In this document: positions 26,595-35,779 of the stretch, piece by piece
How positions within the stretch are numbered: position 1 is the first letter of the stretch
Layout of the letters: every line of letters begins with the position of its first letter
Source: UBA6522 sp965237785
GTDB taxonomy: Bacteria; Pseudomonadota; Gammaproteobacteria; Steroidobacterales; Rariloculaceae
DNA length: 64,000 nt
NCBI GenBank assembly: GCA_965237785.1
Contig: OZ250159.1
Location: 2,728,001-2,792,000, forward strand
Direction of reading: 5' to 3'
Program-made: the position numbers and the translations under genes
The notes under the pieces: generated by a model
Databases searched by the model: none
What the model was told of the DNA's origin: nothing
What the model saw: the letters and a program-made list of their open reading frames with translations, nothing else

Positions 26595-28553
26595 ATGACT
26601 GAAATGAGCGGTCTAACGTCCAGTCTCAAAGTTTCAGATCCTGTCTTTACCCTGAAGCTCGCAGCCGGGTATACCACGGGCGGGCTATTCGATGCCCTGG
26701 ATGCCGCATTGGCAGGGGAATTGATCGACTTCCCGGCGATGCAGGCTCATCAGCGTGCCCCGGTCGTCACCGTACTTGCAGTGATCGCCCACACGTTGCG
26801 CCGCTACGGCAGCGGAGGCCTGGAGGAGGAGTGGGACTGTCAGATCGGTACCGACGCGCTTCGCATCGCCGCCCCACACGACGAACAGGCGTTCCTGCAG
26901 CCTCCGACGGGCGAGCCGACTAAACCTCAATCGATCGAGAGCCTCGATTGCCTGCTACCGCGTGTCCAGCACGAGGTCAAGGAGACCTTCCGGGGCAGCG
27001 TGGAGGAATGGCTTTTCGCCCTCATGGGTGGACAGGCAAGACCGAATGTCAATTTCAACAGGTCATCCAGCCGCTTCGGGATGACGGCGGTCCTGCCGTC
27101 CGTGGACGGGACAATCGGAGGCGAGATCCGATCCTTGATTCAAGCATATGATTCCATGTTCAAGGATGGGACGGGGCCGGCGTCGAAGCACATGTTGTGG
27201 CTATTGAGACTCGACAGGAACAGTCCGCCTTTGATCGCCGGAGACCTTCCCCGCCCGATTCTCGATGCGGGACGACCGGTCCGCTTGCGCTTTGCCGGCG
27301 AGGAAGTCGAAGCAAGGCTCTTTCCAACAAATGCCCTGCGGATCAGCAACCCTGGCCAATGGATGGATGACCCGCACACGGCAGGGTTTTTCACCTCGAA
27401 ATCGGTGGACCGGTTCAGGCTCGCGGCAAAGCCGTGGGATCATTCAATACAGCACCAAATCCTCTTTGGCGGCAAGCGAGGACAGGACGAGGTCGAACGT
27501 CCCGCGATTCTGCACTCGGTCGACTACCGGTTTGTCAGGATCTGTGCGTTGGGAACCGACCAGGGCAAAACGCGCGGTTATCACGAGGAACTCTATGCGG
27601 CCTCGCGCAGTGCCCAGACGTTTCGTCTCGAGCCCCCCGAGCCCGGAGATCGTGCCGCCGATTTGTCGGCGCGCGCGCTCGATGCGCTCAGCACGGGGAA
27701 CAACCAGCTCTCCGTTGCGCTCCGTAGGGTTCTGCAGGTCGACAGTTTCAAACAACTGAAATACCGGCCGATGGAAAGAGCCACCATCTCAGACGCCGAA
27801 CGACGATTTACGTCCCTTGCGGGTTCGGCATCCATACAGGTCGTGCTCGACCTGCTTTCGCAAGAGCCTGACCTTGAATCCGAGCAGCGACGGATTCATG
27901 ATCTCATCGCGCCGCTAGTCTGGCGCGTGTTTACGGAGGTTCGGTCCGCCCAGCACGATCCGCTGTCCGTCGCGGCAGGCGAGGACTATCTACGCGGAAA
28001 AATCATTCAGTACTTTGGAATCGATGCCATGCAAGCCAGTGAAGACATTCCGCAACTCGCCCGCCAGAGTCATGCTGCGTTGGCAGAAATTGTCGCGCAC
28101 CTGACGCCCGGCGACCGGGCCACGCTACGCACCATGCCGCTTGGCGAGCCGCCGATTGAGTTTTGGACCCATTTGGCGGTGGCGCCAGCCGATCATTCCG
28201 TATCGAGGTCCGCAATCGAGGTCTGGATAGTCGTTCTTCGCACGGTCGGGTCGCTGCGACACAGCCGCCGTCCGGTCGGTGCGGTATTGGCGGACACAGA
28301 GTTCCCGAAGGACCGGGTGTCGCGGCTGCTGACGGCCACGGGCGGTGCTCTGACGGGCGCCATCGACGAAGTGGGGCGCTGGCTGATGAGCCACGATGTA
28401 GACAATGCGGACCTCTCCGCGCTGCTCGCCCTGGGGCTCGCCGACGCGCTCTGCGATGTAACGACGACGGACTGGTCCAGGCGGCGTATTGCGGTAGAGT
28501 ACGCGCGCAGGACTCGCCGCAAAAAGGCGGCAACACTCAAGGAAGCGAGCTGA
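26595..28553 (+). CDS. Cas8e (Cse1)-Cas11e (Cse2) fusion protein of type I-E Cascade
   Basis: A 652-residue product, longer than a normal Cse1 (about 500). Residues 1-480 show Cse1 features (LFDALDAALAGELIDFPAMQAHQRAPVV, AFLQPPTGE, NFNRSSSRFGMTAVLPSVDG). From about residue 490 the protein continues as a Cse2-like helical domain: GDRATLRTMPLGEPPIEFWT, DRVSRLLTATGGAL and the ending DWSRRRIAVEYARRTRRKKA, which matches the basic CasB C-terminus. No separate cse2 follows; cas7 starts 29 bases later. Cse1 reads the PAM and recruits Cas3, and Cse2 lines the crRNA-DNA belly. ATG 26604 is an alternative start with better spacing to AAGG. The fusion is inferred from length, order and motifs. Confidence 0.72.
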   Translation: MTEMSGLTSSLKVSDPVFTLKLAAGYTTGGLFDALDAALAGELIDFPAMQAHQRAPVVTVLAVIAHTLRRYGSGGLEEEWDCQIGTDALRIAAPHDEQAFLQPPTGEPTKPQSIESLDCLLPRVQHEVKETFRGSVEEWLFALMGGQARPNVNFNRSSSRFGMTAVLPSVDGTIGGEIRSLIQAYDSMFKDGTGPASKHMLWLLRLDRNSPPLIAGDLPRPILDAGRPVRLRFAGEEVEARLFPTNALRISNPGQWMDDPHTAGFFTSKSVDRFRLAAKPWDHSIQHQILFGGKRGQDEVERPAILHSVDYRFVRICALGTDQGKTRGYHEELYAASRSAQTFRLEPPEPGDRAADLSARALDALSTGNNQLSVALRRVLQVDSFKQLKYRPMERATISDAERRFTSLAGSASIQVVLDLLSQEPDLESEQRRIHDLIAPLVWRVFTEVRSAQHDPLSVAAGEDYLRGKIIQYFGIDAMQASEDIPQLARQSHAALAEIVAHLTPGDRATLRTMPLGEPPIEFWTHLAVAPADHSVSRSAIEVWIVVLRTVGSLRHSRRPVGAVLADTEFPKDRVSRLLTATGGALTGAIDEVGRWLMSHDVDNADLSALLALGLADALCDVTTTDWSRRRIAVEYARRTRRKKAATLKEAS

Positions 28554-28582
28554 TACCAACTCAACGGAAAAGAGGTCAACTG

Positions 28583-29788
28583 ATGTTTGTGCAGATCCAC
28601 ACGCTACGCGACTATTCGACCGCGCTGCAAAACAGGGGCCAGGACGGGCTCGCCAAACGTAGCATTTACGGGGGCATTACGCGCCAGCGAATCTCCTCGC
28701 AGTGCATCAAGGCGGCGGTCCGCGACACTGAAGCGCTCGTCCGTACCGATGAATCCGGTTCGTTGGTTTCCGATACGCTCAGGGAACTCGCCAGCCGGTT
28801 GCGCCTCGGCACGAGCGTGCGATCCGCGCTGATCGGCGAACGAAAAATCCTCCCGAAGTTGAAAGAAAACGGTCTTTCGGAAGAGGACGCCCGTGCCTGG
28901 ACCAACGCGATCATGGTTCTTTGGCAAAAAGACACGGCAAGTGAGGCATCGAGCAATGTGCCGCTGGTTATCGGGGAGATGGAATGCAGGGCGATCGCCG
29001 AGATGGTTCCTGTGTTCCGCGACGCGGGATTCGATCCCAAAAAACCGGGGAAGATTCGCGAGCTGTTCGAAAAACCGTCTGCACGGCAAAAGGCTACCCA
29101 TGACGTACAGGACGCGATCAATGCGTTGCGCGCTCTAAAAAGCCATGCCGGGGTCGATGGCGCACTGTTTGGGCGCTTCGCCACCGGCGTTGCCGTTTTC
29201 AACGTCGATTCGTGCGTTCATGTCGCGCACGCGCTAACTGTGCACGCGTTGGCCAGCGTCAGCGATTTTTTCAGCGTTCGCGACCAGCTCAAGACTGAGC
29301 AGGATGATCGCGGCGGTAGTCATATCAATACGAGCGAACTGGCGAGCGGACTGTTCTACGGCTACGTTGTCGTCGATCTGCGCCAGTTGAATGAAAACTT
29401 CGCCGAACTCGAGCTGCGCCAGTCCGCCGAGATCGTCGGCTGGCTGGTTCGCGCGTTCACGAGCGTCGAACCGTCAGCAAAGCGAGGGGCGACGGCTCCG
29501 TACGGTGGGTTGCGCGAATGCATTGTCGCAATCGGGCGTCGACAGCCTCGGTCGCTCATCGGGGCGTTCGAACACCCCGTCGGACCGCAGGCGAATGGGT
29601 CGCTTTCCGAGACCGCTCGGGCAAGGTTGGCCGCTCATGTCGAGGAAATGGATGGACTGGTCGGCGGCGTGGACTGGCGTGGCTACCTCCGCGAATTCTC
29701 GGGAATGGATCGGCCCGCTGTGGAAACGTTGTCCGCGGCTGTTGCCGCGCATTTGGTCGCAAAGGAAACGACCGCGTCCTCCGCTTGA
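28583..29788 (+). CDS. cas7e: Cas7e (Cse4/CasC), Cascade backbone subunit
   Basis: A 401-residue product. Family landmarks are the N-terminal FVQIHTLRDYSTALQNRGQD, the RNA-binding GGITRQRISSQCIKAAVRD, GVDGALFGRFATG, and VHVAHALTVHALASVSDFFS. Six copies normally line the crRNA in the type I-E effector. It lies between the cas8e-cas11e fusion and cas5e on the same strand, as in standard type I-E operons. ATG 28583 was chosen because the family starts here, not at the long upstream frame. Confidence 0.9.
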   Translation: MFVQIHTLRDYSTALQNRGQDGLAKRSIYGGITRQRISSQCIKAAVRDTEALVRTDESGSLVSDTLRELASRLRLGTSVRSALIGERKILPKLKENGLSEEDARAWTNAIMVLWQKDTASEASSNVPLVIGEMECRAIAEMVPVFRDAGFDPKKPGKIRELFEKPSARQKATHDVQDAINALRALKSHAGVDGALFGRFATGVAVFNVDSCVHVAHALTVHALASVSDFFSVRDQLKTEQDDRGGSHINTSELASGLFYGYVVVDLRQLNENFAELELRQSAEIVGWLVRAFTSVEPSAKRGATAPYGGLRECIVAIGRRQPRSLIGAFEHPVGPQANGSLSETARARLAAHVEEMDGLVGGVDWRGYLREFSGMDRPAVETLSAAVAAHLVAKETTASSA

Positions 29789-29824
29789 AGCAGCACAGCC
29801 CGGCACGGCATCCGAAACCTGAAC

Positions 29825-30526
29825 ATGCAGTACTTCACCATCAAGCTATGCGGCCCGCTCGCAGGCCTCGCGGGGCCGAAAATCGATGGCATTCCCCAGT
29901 CGCTCCCCATACCCGCGCGATCGATGATCACCGGCATGATCGGATCGGCACTCGGGCTGCGCCGCTCCGATCATGAAACGCTGCAAGCTATCCAGGACAC
30001 ATTGCGAATCGCCGTTGTAGTTCATCGCACCAGCGGCGAACTCACAGATTATCAAACTGCCGATCTGTCCAAGCCTTACCTCAAGGGGCCAATGTGGTCA
30101 TCCGGTCGATCGGTCGTTGAGCGCAAAGGGATAGAAAAGGAAGGTACGCGGATTCAGCTCCGGCCGTACCTGATGGATGTGGACATGACGGTGGTTGTGC
30201 AACTGGCAAACGACGCCCCCGTCACAGCGGACAAGATCCTTCACGCATTGGATATGCCGGCCCGGCCACTTGGTCTAGGCCGAATGAATTGCCCACCCAC
30301 GGCCCGGATTGCCGGCGAAGTCCTGGACGCGGAAACACTTGAATCCGCGGTGAGCCAGACTACGGCAGGTGACCTTTACCTGCCCGTGGATCTGGTCCCA
30401 ATGGATTGGGGCGACGTGATGATTTCGATTCCAGGAAGCTGCGACTGGCGATCCTGGCGGCATCAAGGCGCCGAAGGGTTTGTCCGGCGTTCCGTCGACG
30501 GACACAGGGGCGGGCACCAGAATTGA
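29825..30526 (+). CDS. cas5e: Cas5e (CasD), crRNA 5'-handle-binding subunit
   Basis: A 233-residue product with Cas5e-type organisation: YFTIKLCGPLAGLAGPKIDG, SMITGMIGSALGLRRSD, and TDYQTADLSKPYL followed by RPYLMDVDMTVVVQL (the family RDYxxAD and R-x-YLxD-x-x-x-x-V motifs). It caps the 5' end of the crRNA and contacts Cas8e. It is rather divergent from the E. coli protein, but the position between cas7e and cas6e supports it. Its stop overlaps the cas6e TTG start. Confidence 0.85.
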   Translation: MQYFTIKLCGPLAGLAGPKIDGIPQSLPIPARSMITGMIGSALGLRRSDHETLQAIQDTLRIAVVVHRTSGELTDYQTADLSKPYLKGPMWSSGRSVVERKGIEKEGTRIQLRPYLMDVDMTVVVQLANDAPVTADKILHALDMPARPLGLGRMNCPPTARIAGEVLDAETLESAVSQTTAGDLYLPVDLVPMDWGDVMISIPGSCDWRSWRHQGAEGFVRRSVDGHRGGHQN

Positions 30527-31227
30527 TTTATCTTTGCCAGACCGAAGTCAGTTTTACGCTCGCCGCCCGATATTTTGGAGGCCTCGCTCCCCGGCCGTTG
30601 GTGCGTGACCCGGACTACCTGATAAAAACCGCGCTCACCGAAACCCTGGCCGGCGCCATGATCCGGCCTTGGGCAGTGCATGCGACGCGACATGGAATTG
30701 CAACCGTGTTGGGCTACAGCAAGCGGTCTCCGGATTCCTTGGTCGATTCCCGGCTTCTTGCGCTTCCAACTCTGCAGCAAGTGGTGGGCCCCGTGATCGG
30801 GGGACCCATGCCCAAGCTTCGCGAGGGGCAGTGCTATGCGTTCGAGGTGCGTATCTGCCCCACGATTCACGTGACCAAAGATGGAACACGTCGCCATGGA
30901 GAACGGGACGCGTTCCTGGCCGCGGTCGACAACAATTTGGGAGATGAGCGACTGGTCCGCGAAACGATTTATACCGACTATCTTAGGAAGAGACTCGTCG
31001 GCGCAGAAATCACCAAGGCCAGCCTCAAGGGTTTTCGCCTCAATCGGGTGGCGCGTAAATCGGCAAAGAACAGTGTTGGACAGCGTGTTTTGCCTCAGGC
31101 CTGGATGGATGGTTTGCTTAAAATAAGGGACGCGGGCCTGTTCGAGCAAACGCTAATCGATGGTGTCGGACGGCAAAGAGCGTTCGGTCACGGCATGGTT
31201 CGGCTGCGGCCGCCGAGTGCCCAATGA
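30523..31227 (+). CDS. cas6e: Cas6e (CasE), crRNA-processing endoribonuclease
   Basis: A 234-residue product starting at TTG 30523, overlapping the cas5e stop as TTGA. The ferredoxin-fold RNase ends with the glycine-rich loop GVGRQRAFGHGMVRLRPP typical of Cas6. The middle part TRRHGERDAFLAA, AEITKASLKGFRLNRVARK is Cas6e-like. It cuts the array transcript at the foot of the repeat hairpin and stays in Cascade. The long in-frame extension upstream overlaps cas5e and is not used. The catalytic histidine cannot be fixed by eye (WAVHATRHG is a candidate). The CRISPR array starts 70 bases after its stop. Confidence 0.83.
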   Translation: MIYLCQTEVSFTLAARYFGGLAPRPLVRDPDYLIKTALTETLAGAMIRPWAVHATRHGIATVLGYSKRSPDSLVDSRLLALPTLQQVVGPVIGGPMPKLREGQCYAFEVRICPTIHVTKDGTRRHGERDAFLAAVDNNLGDERLVRETIYTDYLRKRLVGAEITKASLKGFRLNRVARKSAKNSVGQRVLPQAWMDGLLKIRDAGLFEQTLIDGVGRQRAFGHGMVRLRPPSAQ

Positions 31228-31296
31228 ACCTTATACGTGCGGTCGAGAGTCAAGGATCACAGGAATTGTGCAAAATTGGGAGCGTTTCTGATGAGA
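31228..31296 (+). promoter_or_regulatory. Short putative CRISPR leader
   Basis: The 69 bases between the cas6e stop and the first repeat are more AT-rich towards the array (GTGCAAAATTGGGAGCG). In type I-E loci the leader precedes the array in this orientation, though usually behind cas2 and longer. No clear IHF site is seen. It is assigned by position only. Confidence 0.4.
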
Positions 31297-31995
31297 TTCT
31301 TTTCCGCGCGCGCGCGGGTGAACCCGGAGATTGACCGTTACCGGGATAGTGTCCAGCGATCTTTGCCGCGTGCGCGCGGGTGGACCGCAATCGCCATCGA
31401 CCAGCTTGTGTTGGTTCACGTCTTTTCCGCGTGCGCGCGGGTGGACCGTTCCAATGGTGTCCGTTGATCCAGGGGGCCGAGTATTTTCCGCGTGCGCGCG
31501 GGTGGACCCGTGACGCAATGGGGGCGGGGGATCGAGCAACTGTCTATTCCGCGCGCGCGGGTGGACCGCGGTTCGTGCAGGCTTTGAGGGCTTCGTATTT
31601 GTCTTTTCCGCGTGTGCGCGGGTGGACCCTGGTAGTACAGTTGGCGAAGTGTCAACGTGAAGTCTTTTCCGCGTCCGCGCGGATGCACCGGAAAATATGA
31701 CGATTTTGAAGGCCGTCATGGCGACTTTTCCGCGTCCGCGCGGGTGGACCGTAGACTGACGACACGGCGGACCTCCACGAGGAGTCTTAATCCGCGTCCG
31801 CGCGGGTGTACCAATAGCTCAGTACAAAACGCCGACCAGTGCTGCGTCTTTTCCGCGTGTACGCGGGTTGACCGTACGTTTGCGAAGGCTGGTACGTAAT
31901 GATGAAGTCTTTTCCGCGTCCGCGCGGGTGTACCGAGTCCAAACGGTCCTTCGAGAAAGTCGACGAATTTTTTCCGCGCGCGCGCGGGCAGTCTA
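31297..31995 (+). CRISPR. Type I-E CRISPR array: 12 divergent repeats, 11 spacers
   Basis: Repeats start at 31297, 31359, 31420, 31481, 31542, 31601, 31662, 31723, 31785, 31846, 31907 and 31967, mostly 29 bp, with spacers of 31-33 bp. The majority repeat begins GTCTTTTCCGCG and ends CGCGGGTGGACCG, oriented like E. coli type I-E repeats. The stem halves CCGCG and CGCGG are present in all twelve repeats, while the loop varies (TGCG, TCCG, TGTG, TGTA, CGCG). Repeat 5 is 27 bp because it lacks two loop bases. The last repeat has a degenerate 3' end (GGGCAGTC), marking the leader-distal end on the cas3 side. Eleven spacers were read; none matches elsewhere in the window by eye. Confidence 0.95.
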
Positions 31996-32048
31996 TTCGA
32001 TGCACGTGCAAACTTTGGCTACTCTACTCGCAGGCTTAGAAGTCGCTG

Positions 32049-34499
32049 ATGACAGAAATTCATATTTCCATTGAATCCAGCACAATTGCCGCGGGTGACA
32101 GCACTCAGGCAGAGGGTCTCTCCGGACCCTGGGGAAAGTGGAATTCTGCTGGTTTGTGGCACAGTGTCATTGGTCATTGCCTCGACGTGGCCGTAGTCGC
32201 TCGACGATTGATGGGACTGCCGGTCTTGCGTGCACGGCTGTCCGCTGCAACCGGCAATTGCTTGACGGACGTACAGATCGATCGACTCGCGGTAATCGCA
32301 GGTATCCATGATGCCGGTAAGTGTCTTGCAGGCTTTCAGGCAAAGCGCACGCAGAATCTGACCATTGGTCAGGGCCATGTGGCGGAGTTTCTTGCTGCTT
32401 TGCAGGTGTCTCAATCGGTCAGGGACGCCATAAGAATTGATCTCTTGCGCGAGTGGTTTCATGAGCCACTCCCCGTTCTGATTGCATCGATATGCCATCA
32501 CGGGGAACCGGTGTCGATCACGGCGGTCAATCGCCGCCTGGGCGAAGTGTCAGGTCAGCTTTCAGCCACGGTTTTCAACCATGACCCACTTGCGGAGATC
32601 CGCCGACTGACGGAGAGACTCATTGCGGCATTTCCGCAGGTCTCCGGTGACGCCCCAGCGTTGACGTTTCCGCCGCCTGCTCAGCACTTGCTCGCGGGGA
32701 TCGTCATGACCGCGGACTGGATGGCGTCGGATCCCGCACGCTTTCCGTACCTTAACGGCGATGACAAGCTGCGCATCCACCTTGTTGACCGACTGATGCA
32801 GGGCACAGGCTGGACAGGTTGGAACAGCGGCGCGTCACCCGCGAAATTGCTTGGCGAGAGGATTCCCCGCCCGGCCCAATCGGCAATTCAGGAGGTTTCA
32901 CCTGAGGAGCGGCTGGTCGTAATTGAGGCGCCGACCGGTACAGGCAAAACCGAAACCGCTTTGATTCACGCTAGCCGGTTAGTCGATCTTGGCCTCGTGG
33001 ACGGACTCTATTTCGCGGTGCCCTCAAGATCGGCCGCCACGGAACTGCACGAGCGAATTGCGCGAAACATGGTAGATGTTCACCCGGCGCTGCAGGGCAA
33101 GGTCGTGCGTGCCGTTCCCGGTATGATCGATACCGACCCTGCGCAGGACATTCATGATCAGCCGGATAAGAGCTGGGCGGTGAAGGCACCGAAAACGGTC
33201 TTTGCCGCGCCCGTCGCGGTCGGCACGATCGACCAGGCGATGCTTTCCATTCTTCGCGTGCGGCACAGTTGGCTGCGCGCCGCTTGCCTGTCGCGACAAT
33301 TGCTCGTGATCGACGAAGTTCATGCCAGCGATCCCTACATGGCGGAGATCGTCGGCGCCCTGATTGATAGGCACATTGATCTCGGTGGGCATGTCCTTGC
33401 GATGAGCGCGACGCTTGGCGAAACCGCCTTTGCCCGCTTATGCAGGCGACGCGAGCGTCTGCCGATGAACAAAGCAGTCCATGTCCCTTATCCCGCCATT
33501 CGATTTCAGCACCATACAAAGCCCCTGCAAGCGACTGAGACGCGCAGAGTTGAAATTGCTGTTCTTGGAATTGACCGGTGCATTGAACGAGCGATTGCCG
33601 CGGCTCGCGCAGGTCAATCCGTACTTCTGATCCGCTCGACCGTGGCCGACGCAATCGACACACGGAAGCGAATCTCCGGTTCTGGCGTCGAAGTAATGCT
33701 GCATCACAGCCGATACGCTTTACACGACCGAAAAATTCTCGATCGACGCTTGATGGACATCATGGGGCCACGCGGGCGCCGTGGGGCATTTGTTGCGGTC
33801 GCTACCCAGACAGCCGAGCAGTCTCTGGATATTGATTCAGACCTGCTCATCACCGACGCTTGCCCTGCCGATGTGCTCCTGCAACGACTCGGCCGACTTC
33901 ATCGGCACAGACAGCGCACCTGTCCCGTTGCACTGATGATTGATCCAGGGGATCTCTCGAAATATCTGGACGCCAACGGCGCGGTTCGTGGCCGCAGGAA
34001 TTACGGTTGGGCATGAGTATACACTAATCTGCTATCGGTTCGTCAAACACTTGATTGGATTGCGCGCAACGGGTCGATCACGGTTCCTGACGACAGCCGC
34101 GAGCTTGTCGAGCGTGCAACGCACGCAGATTTCCTCCGAAGCGAGGCCGAACGCTTGGGCGGCGCGTGGAAGCAGCTTTGGCAAAGGCTCTACTCGGACG
34201 AGTGGCGGCAGAAGCATCTCGCGAATGCCGGACTCGTCGATTGGAACGGTAACTATGCCGACGTGCGAGTCAACAACAAACTCGTGACGCGACTTGGCGA
34301 CGGCACTGTCGACATCGAGGTCGATTTGACCTCACCTTTCGACGGATCGAGGATTAGGAAAATCCCAGTTCCTGTACGATGGCTCAATGAATTGCCAAAC
34401 ACGGTCAACATCATCTCGTCTGGAGATAAATTCGCTATTGGAGATCGTTGTTTCTTGTACGATCAAACCGGATTGTCCCAGGCTAAACGATTGGCTTGA
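32049..34499 (+). pseudogene. cas3: cas3 helicase-nuclease, interrupted by an in-frame TGA
   Basis: One reading frame of 817 codons encodes Cas3: HD nuclease (WHSVIGHCLDVAVVA, HDAGK near residue 86), SF2 helicase Walker A APTGTGKTE near 294, DEVH box LVIDEVHASDP near 420, SATLGE, and late motifs QTAEQSLDIDSDLL and QRLGRLHRH. At 34014-34016, codon 656, a TGA falls between YGWA and VYTNLLSVRQTLDWI. After it the same frame continues with Cas3-like C-terminal sequence to 34499. The cut removes about 160 residues of the C-terminal region. It could be a nonsense mutation (TGG to TGA is one change), readthrough or a sequencing error. The gene lies downstream of the array, starting 53 bases after the last repeat, rather than upstream of cas8e. 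Confidence 0.85.
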
Positions 34500-34897
34500 G
34501 TACCGCTTCTCGCTGAAATGTACCGTCCGTATCGGCTGAATCTTACAAATCCTGGGGCGCTGTGAAAGCGCTGTTTCTTGTCTCAAAGGAATAGTCCTAC
34601 CGCGTGAAATGACCGTCCGTTCGGGAAACATGTGAAAGCGCTGTTCTCAGGAATAGTCCTGCGTTGAGTTCGGGAAACATTAGGTTTGAACCGGGAGGAT
34701 CGGTCGGAGCATGCGGAAGATTGCGCGCAGAAGCGGTATTAACCATTCCTCGGTATTGAGAGATGTCCAACCGACGCAGCGTGCAGAACTGACGTGGCAT
34801 TGGTCGCTCACGGCCAAGACCCACCAGGCCGACCATTAGTTACAGGCAGGCTGGTAATTTCCCCTGAAACGACCGGGATGTTTCGCCGAAGTAGGTG
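34500..34897. other. Repeat-bearing gap after cas3
   Basis: No gene is supported. The DNA contains a degenerate tandem duplication (34561-34679, listed separately) and unremarkable sequence from 34700 to 34897. Confidence 0.5.
34561..34679 (+). repeat. Imperfect tandem repeat of 49-70 bp
   Basis: Two units start with TGTGAAAGCGCTGTT (34561 and 34631), both continue to GGAATAGTCCT and end GTTCGGGAAACA. Unit 1 has a 20-base insertion including TGAAATGACCGTCCGTTCGG, which is itself echoed at 34514-34534 (TGAAATGTACCGTCCGTATCGG). The role is unknown; it may mark a recombination boundary of the CRISPR island. Confidence 0.6.
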
Positions 34898-35521
34898 CTA
34901 AACCGCTGAATCTGGAATTCCCCAGACCGGGTAGGCTGTCAATTTCCAAAGTATCCAAACGGATTTGAAATCATCTTTCGCGATTTTGGTTGACGACGCA
35001 AAGCAATCCTTCACCATTTCATGACGAATGCCGAATTCGTTCAGGTTCAGATAGATAATCAAATTGACATCGTTGCTACTGCCATAGCGTTTATTCTTTT
35101 TCTTCTCGCAGACTCTCTCTATCCAGTTAGGCGCCTGATCGGCGCGGGAACTCCAATCACCGACAGACGCCTTGATACCGCAAGCGTCGTTCCTATACTC
35201 GTCCCCGCGATGCCGCAACGGATCATCGGCCTCAACGGCCTCGAATTGTTCAGTCTTGCCATTCATATACAGCTCGAAATCGGGCCAGTCGTCGCTTACA
35301 AGACGTACCTTTTTCGCTTTGCGCGCGATGCTGAACTCGGCAGCGATCCAAGAATCGCGAAGAAACGCCAGACCCGGTTGGCCAAAAAGAACTTTGTCCC
35401 CAATAGACACCATAACTTCCTTTACTGAGTCATGCATTGCAATCGGCTCTTGCCACTGGCCAAGACGTTTCTTAAGATCCAGAATCTTTCGTTTTTCTAA
35501 CAACTCACAGCTCCTTTCCAT
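34898..35521 (-). CDS. Hypothetical protein, possible PD-(D/E)XK-like fold
   Basis: A 207-residue product if started at ATG 35521; an AAGGAG just inside also permits a TTG start at about 35506. The middle has VRLVSDDWPDFELYMNGKTE, then QFEAVEADDPLRHRGDEYR, resembling a PD...E-x-E nuclease-like core, but the usual Lys is not evident. The C-terminal part is NDVNLIIYLNLNEFGIRHEM. No family can be named with confidence. It is flanked by a repeat region and a recombinase remnant, so it is part of decaying accessory DNA, yet the frame is intact. Confidence 0.55.
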   Translation of the reverse strand: MERSCELLEKRKILDLKKRLGQWQEPIAMHDSVKEVMVSIGDKVLFGQPGLAFLRDSWIAAEFSIARKAKKVRLVSDDWPDFELYMNGKTEQFEAVEADDPLRHRGDEYRNDACGIKASVGDWSSRADQAPNWIERVCEKKKNKRYGSSNDVNLIIYLNLNEFGIRHEMVKDCFASSTKIAKDDFKSVWILWKLTAYPVWGIPDSAV

Positions 35522-35583
35522 TGCGCTGCCGGTCCACCGCCGGGAATCTTGACAAGCTGCAGCGAATTGCGGGAGAGACGTAA

Positions 35584-35751
35584 ACGCATCCGCTACGTCA
35601 CGCCGCGACCCAGCATCTGCTTGACAGGGGTATGCCGATGAAGGTGATCCGGGACTATCTCGGGCACCACACTCTGCGCTCCACTGCAACACACGCCAAG
35701 GTTGAAATGAACCGGCCCCTATATGCGAAAGTCGTCGATAGGGAAATCATG
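35584..35751 (+). pseudogene. Tyrosine recombinase remnant (C-terminal end)
   Basis: After an in-frame TAA at 35581 the frame encodes THPLRHAATQHLLDRGMPMK and VIRDYLGHHTLRSTATHAKV. This is the HxLRH box and LGH motif of phage-type integrases. The expected catalytic Tyr (usually in T-x-x-Y) reads His in THAKV, and the N-terminal 200 or more residues are missing. It is an inactive fragment, unrelated in sequence to the intact integrase at 39443-40675. Confidence 0.75.
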
Positions 35752-35779
35752 TTAACAAACAAAACCGGCTGCACGGTTC

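Noticed and set aside
31297..31995. Open frames through the CRISPR array with ARGWT-like repeated peptides
   Set aside because: They are translations of the DNA repeats; no start signals or domain.
26595..34499. CRISPR-associated transposon (Tn7-like) interpretation of the cas1-less locus
   Set aside because: cas3 is present, there is no tnsA/tnsB/tnsC/tniQ gene, and transposon ends are not seen.
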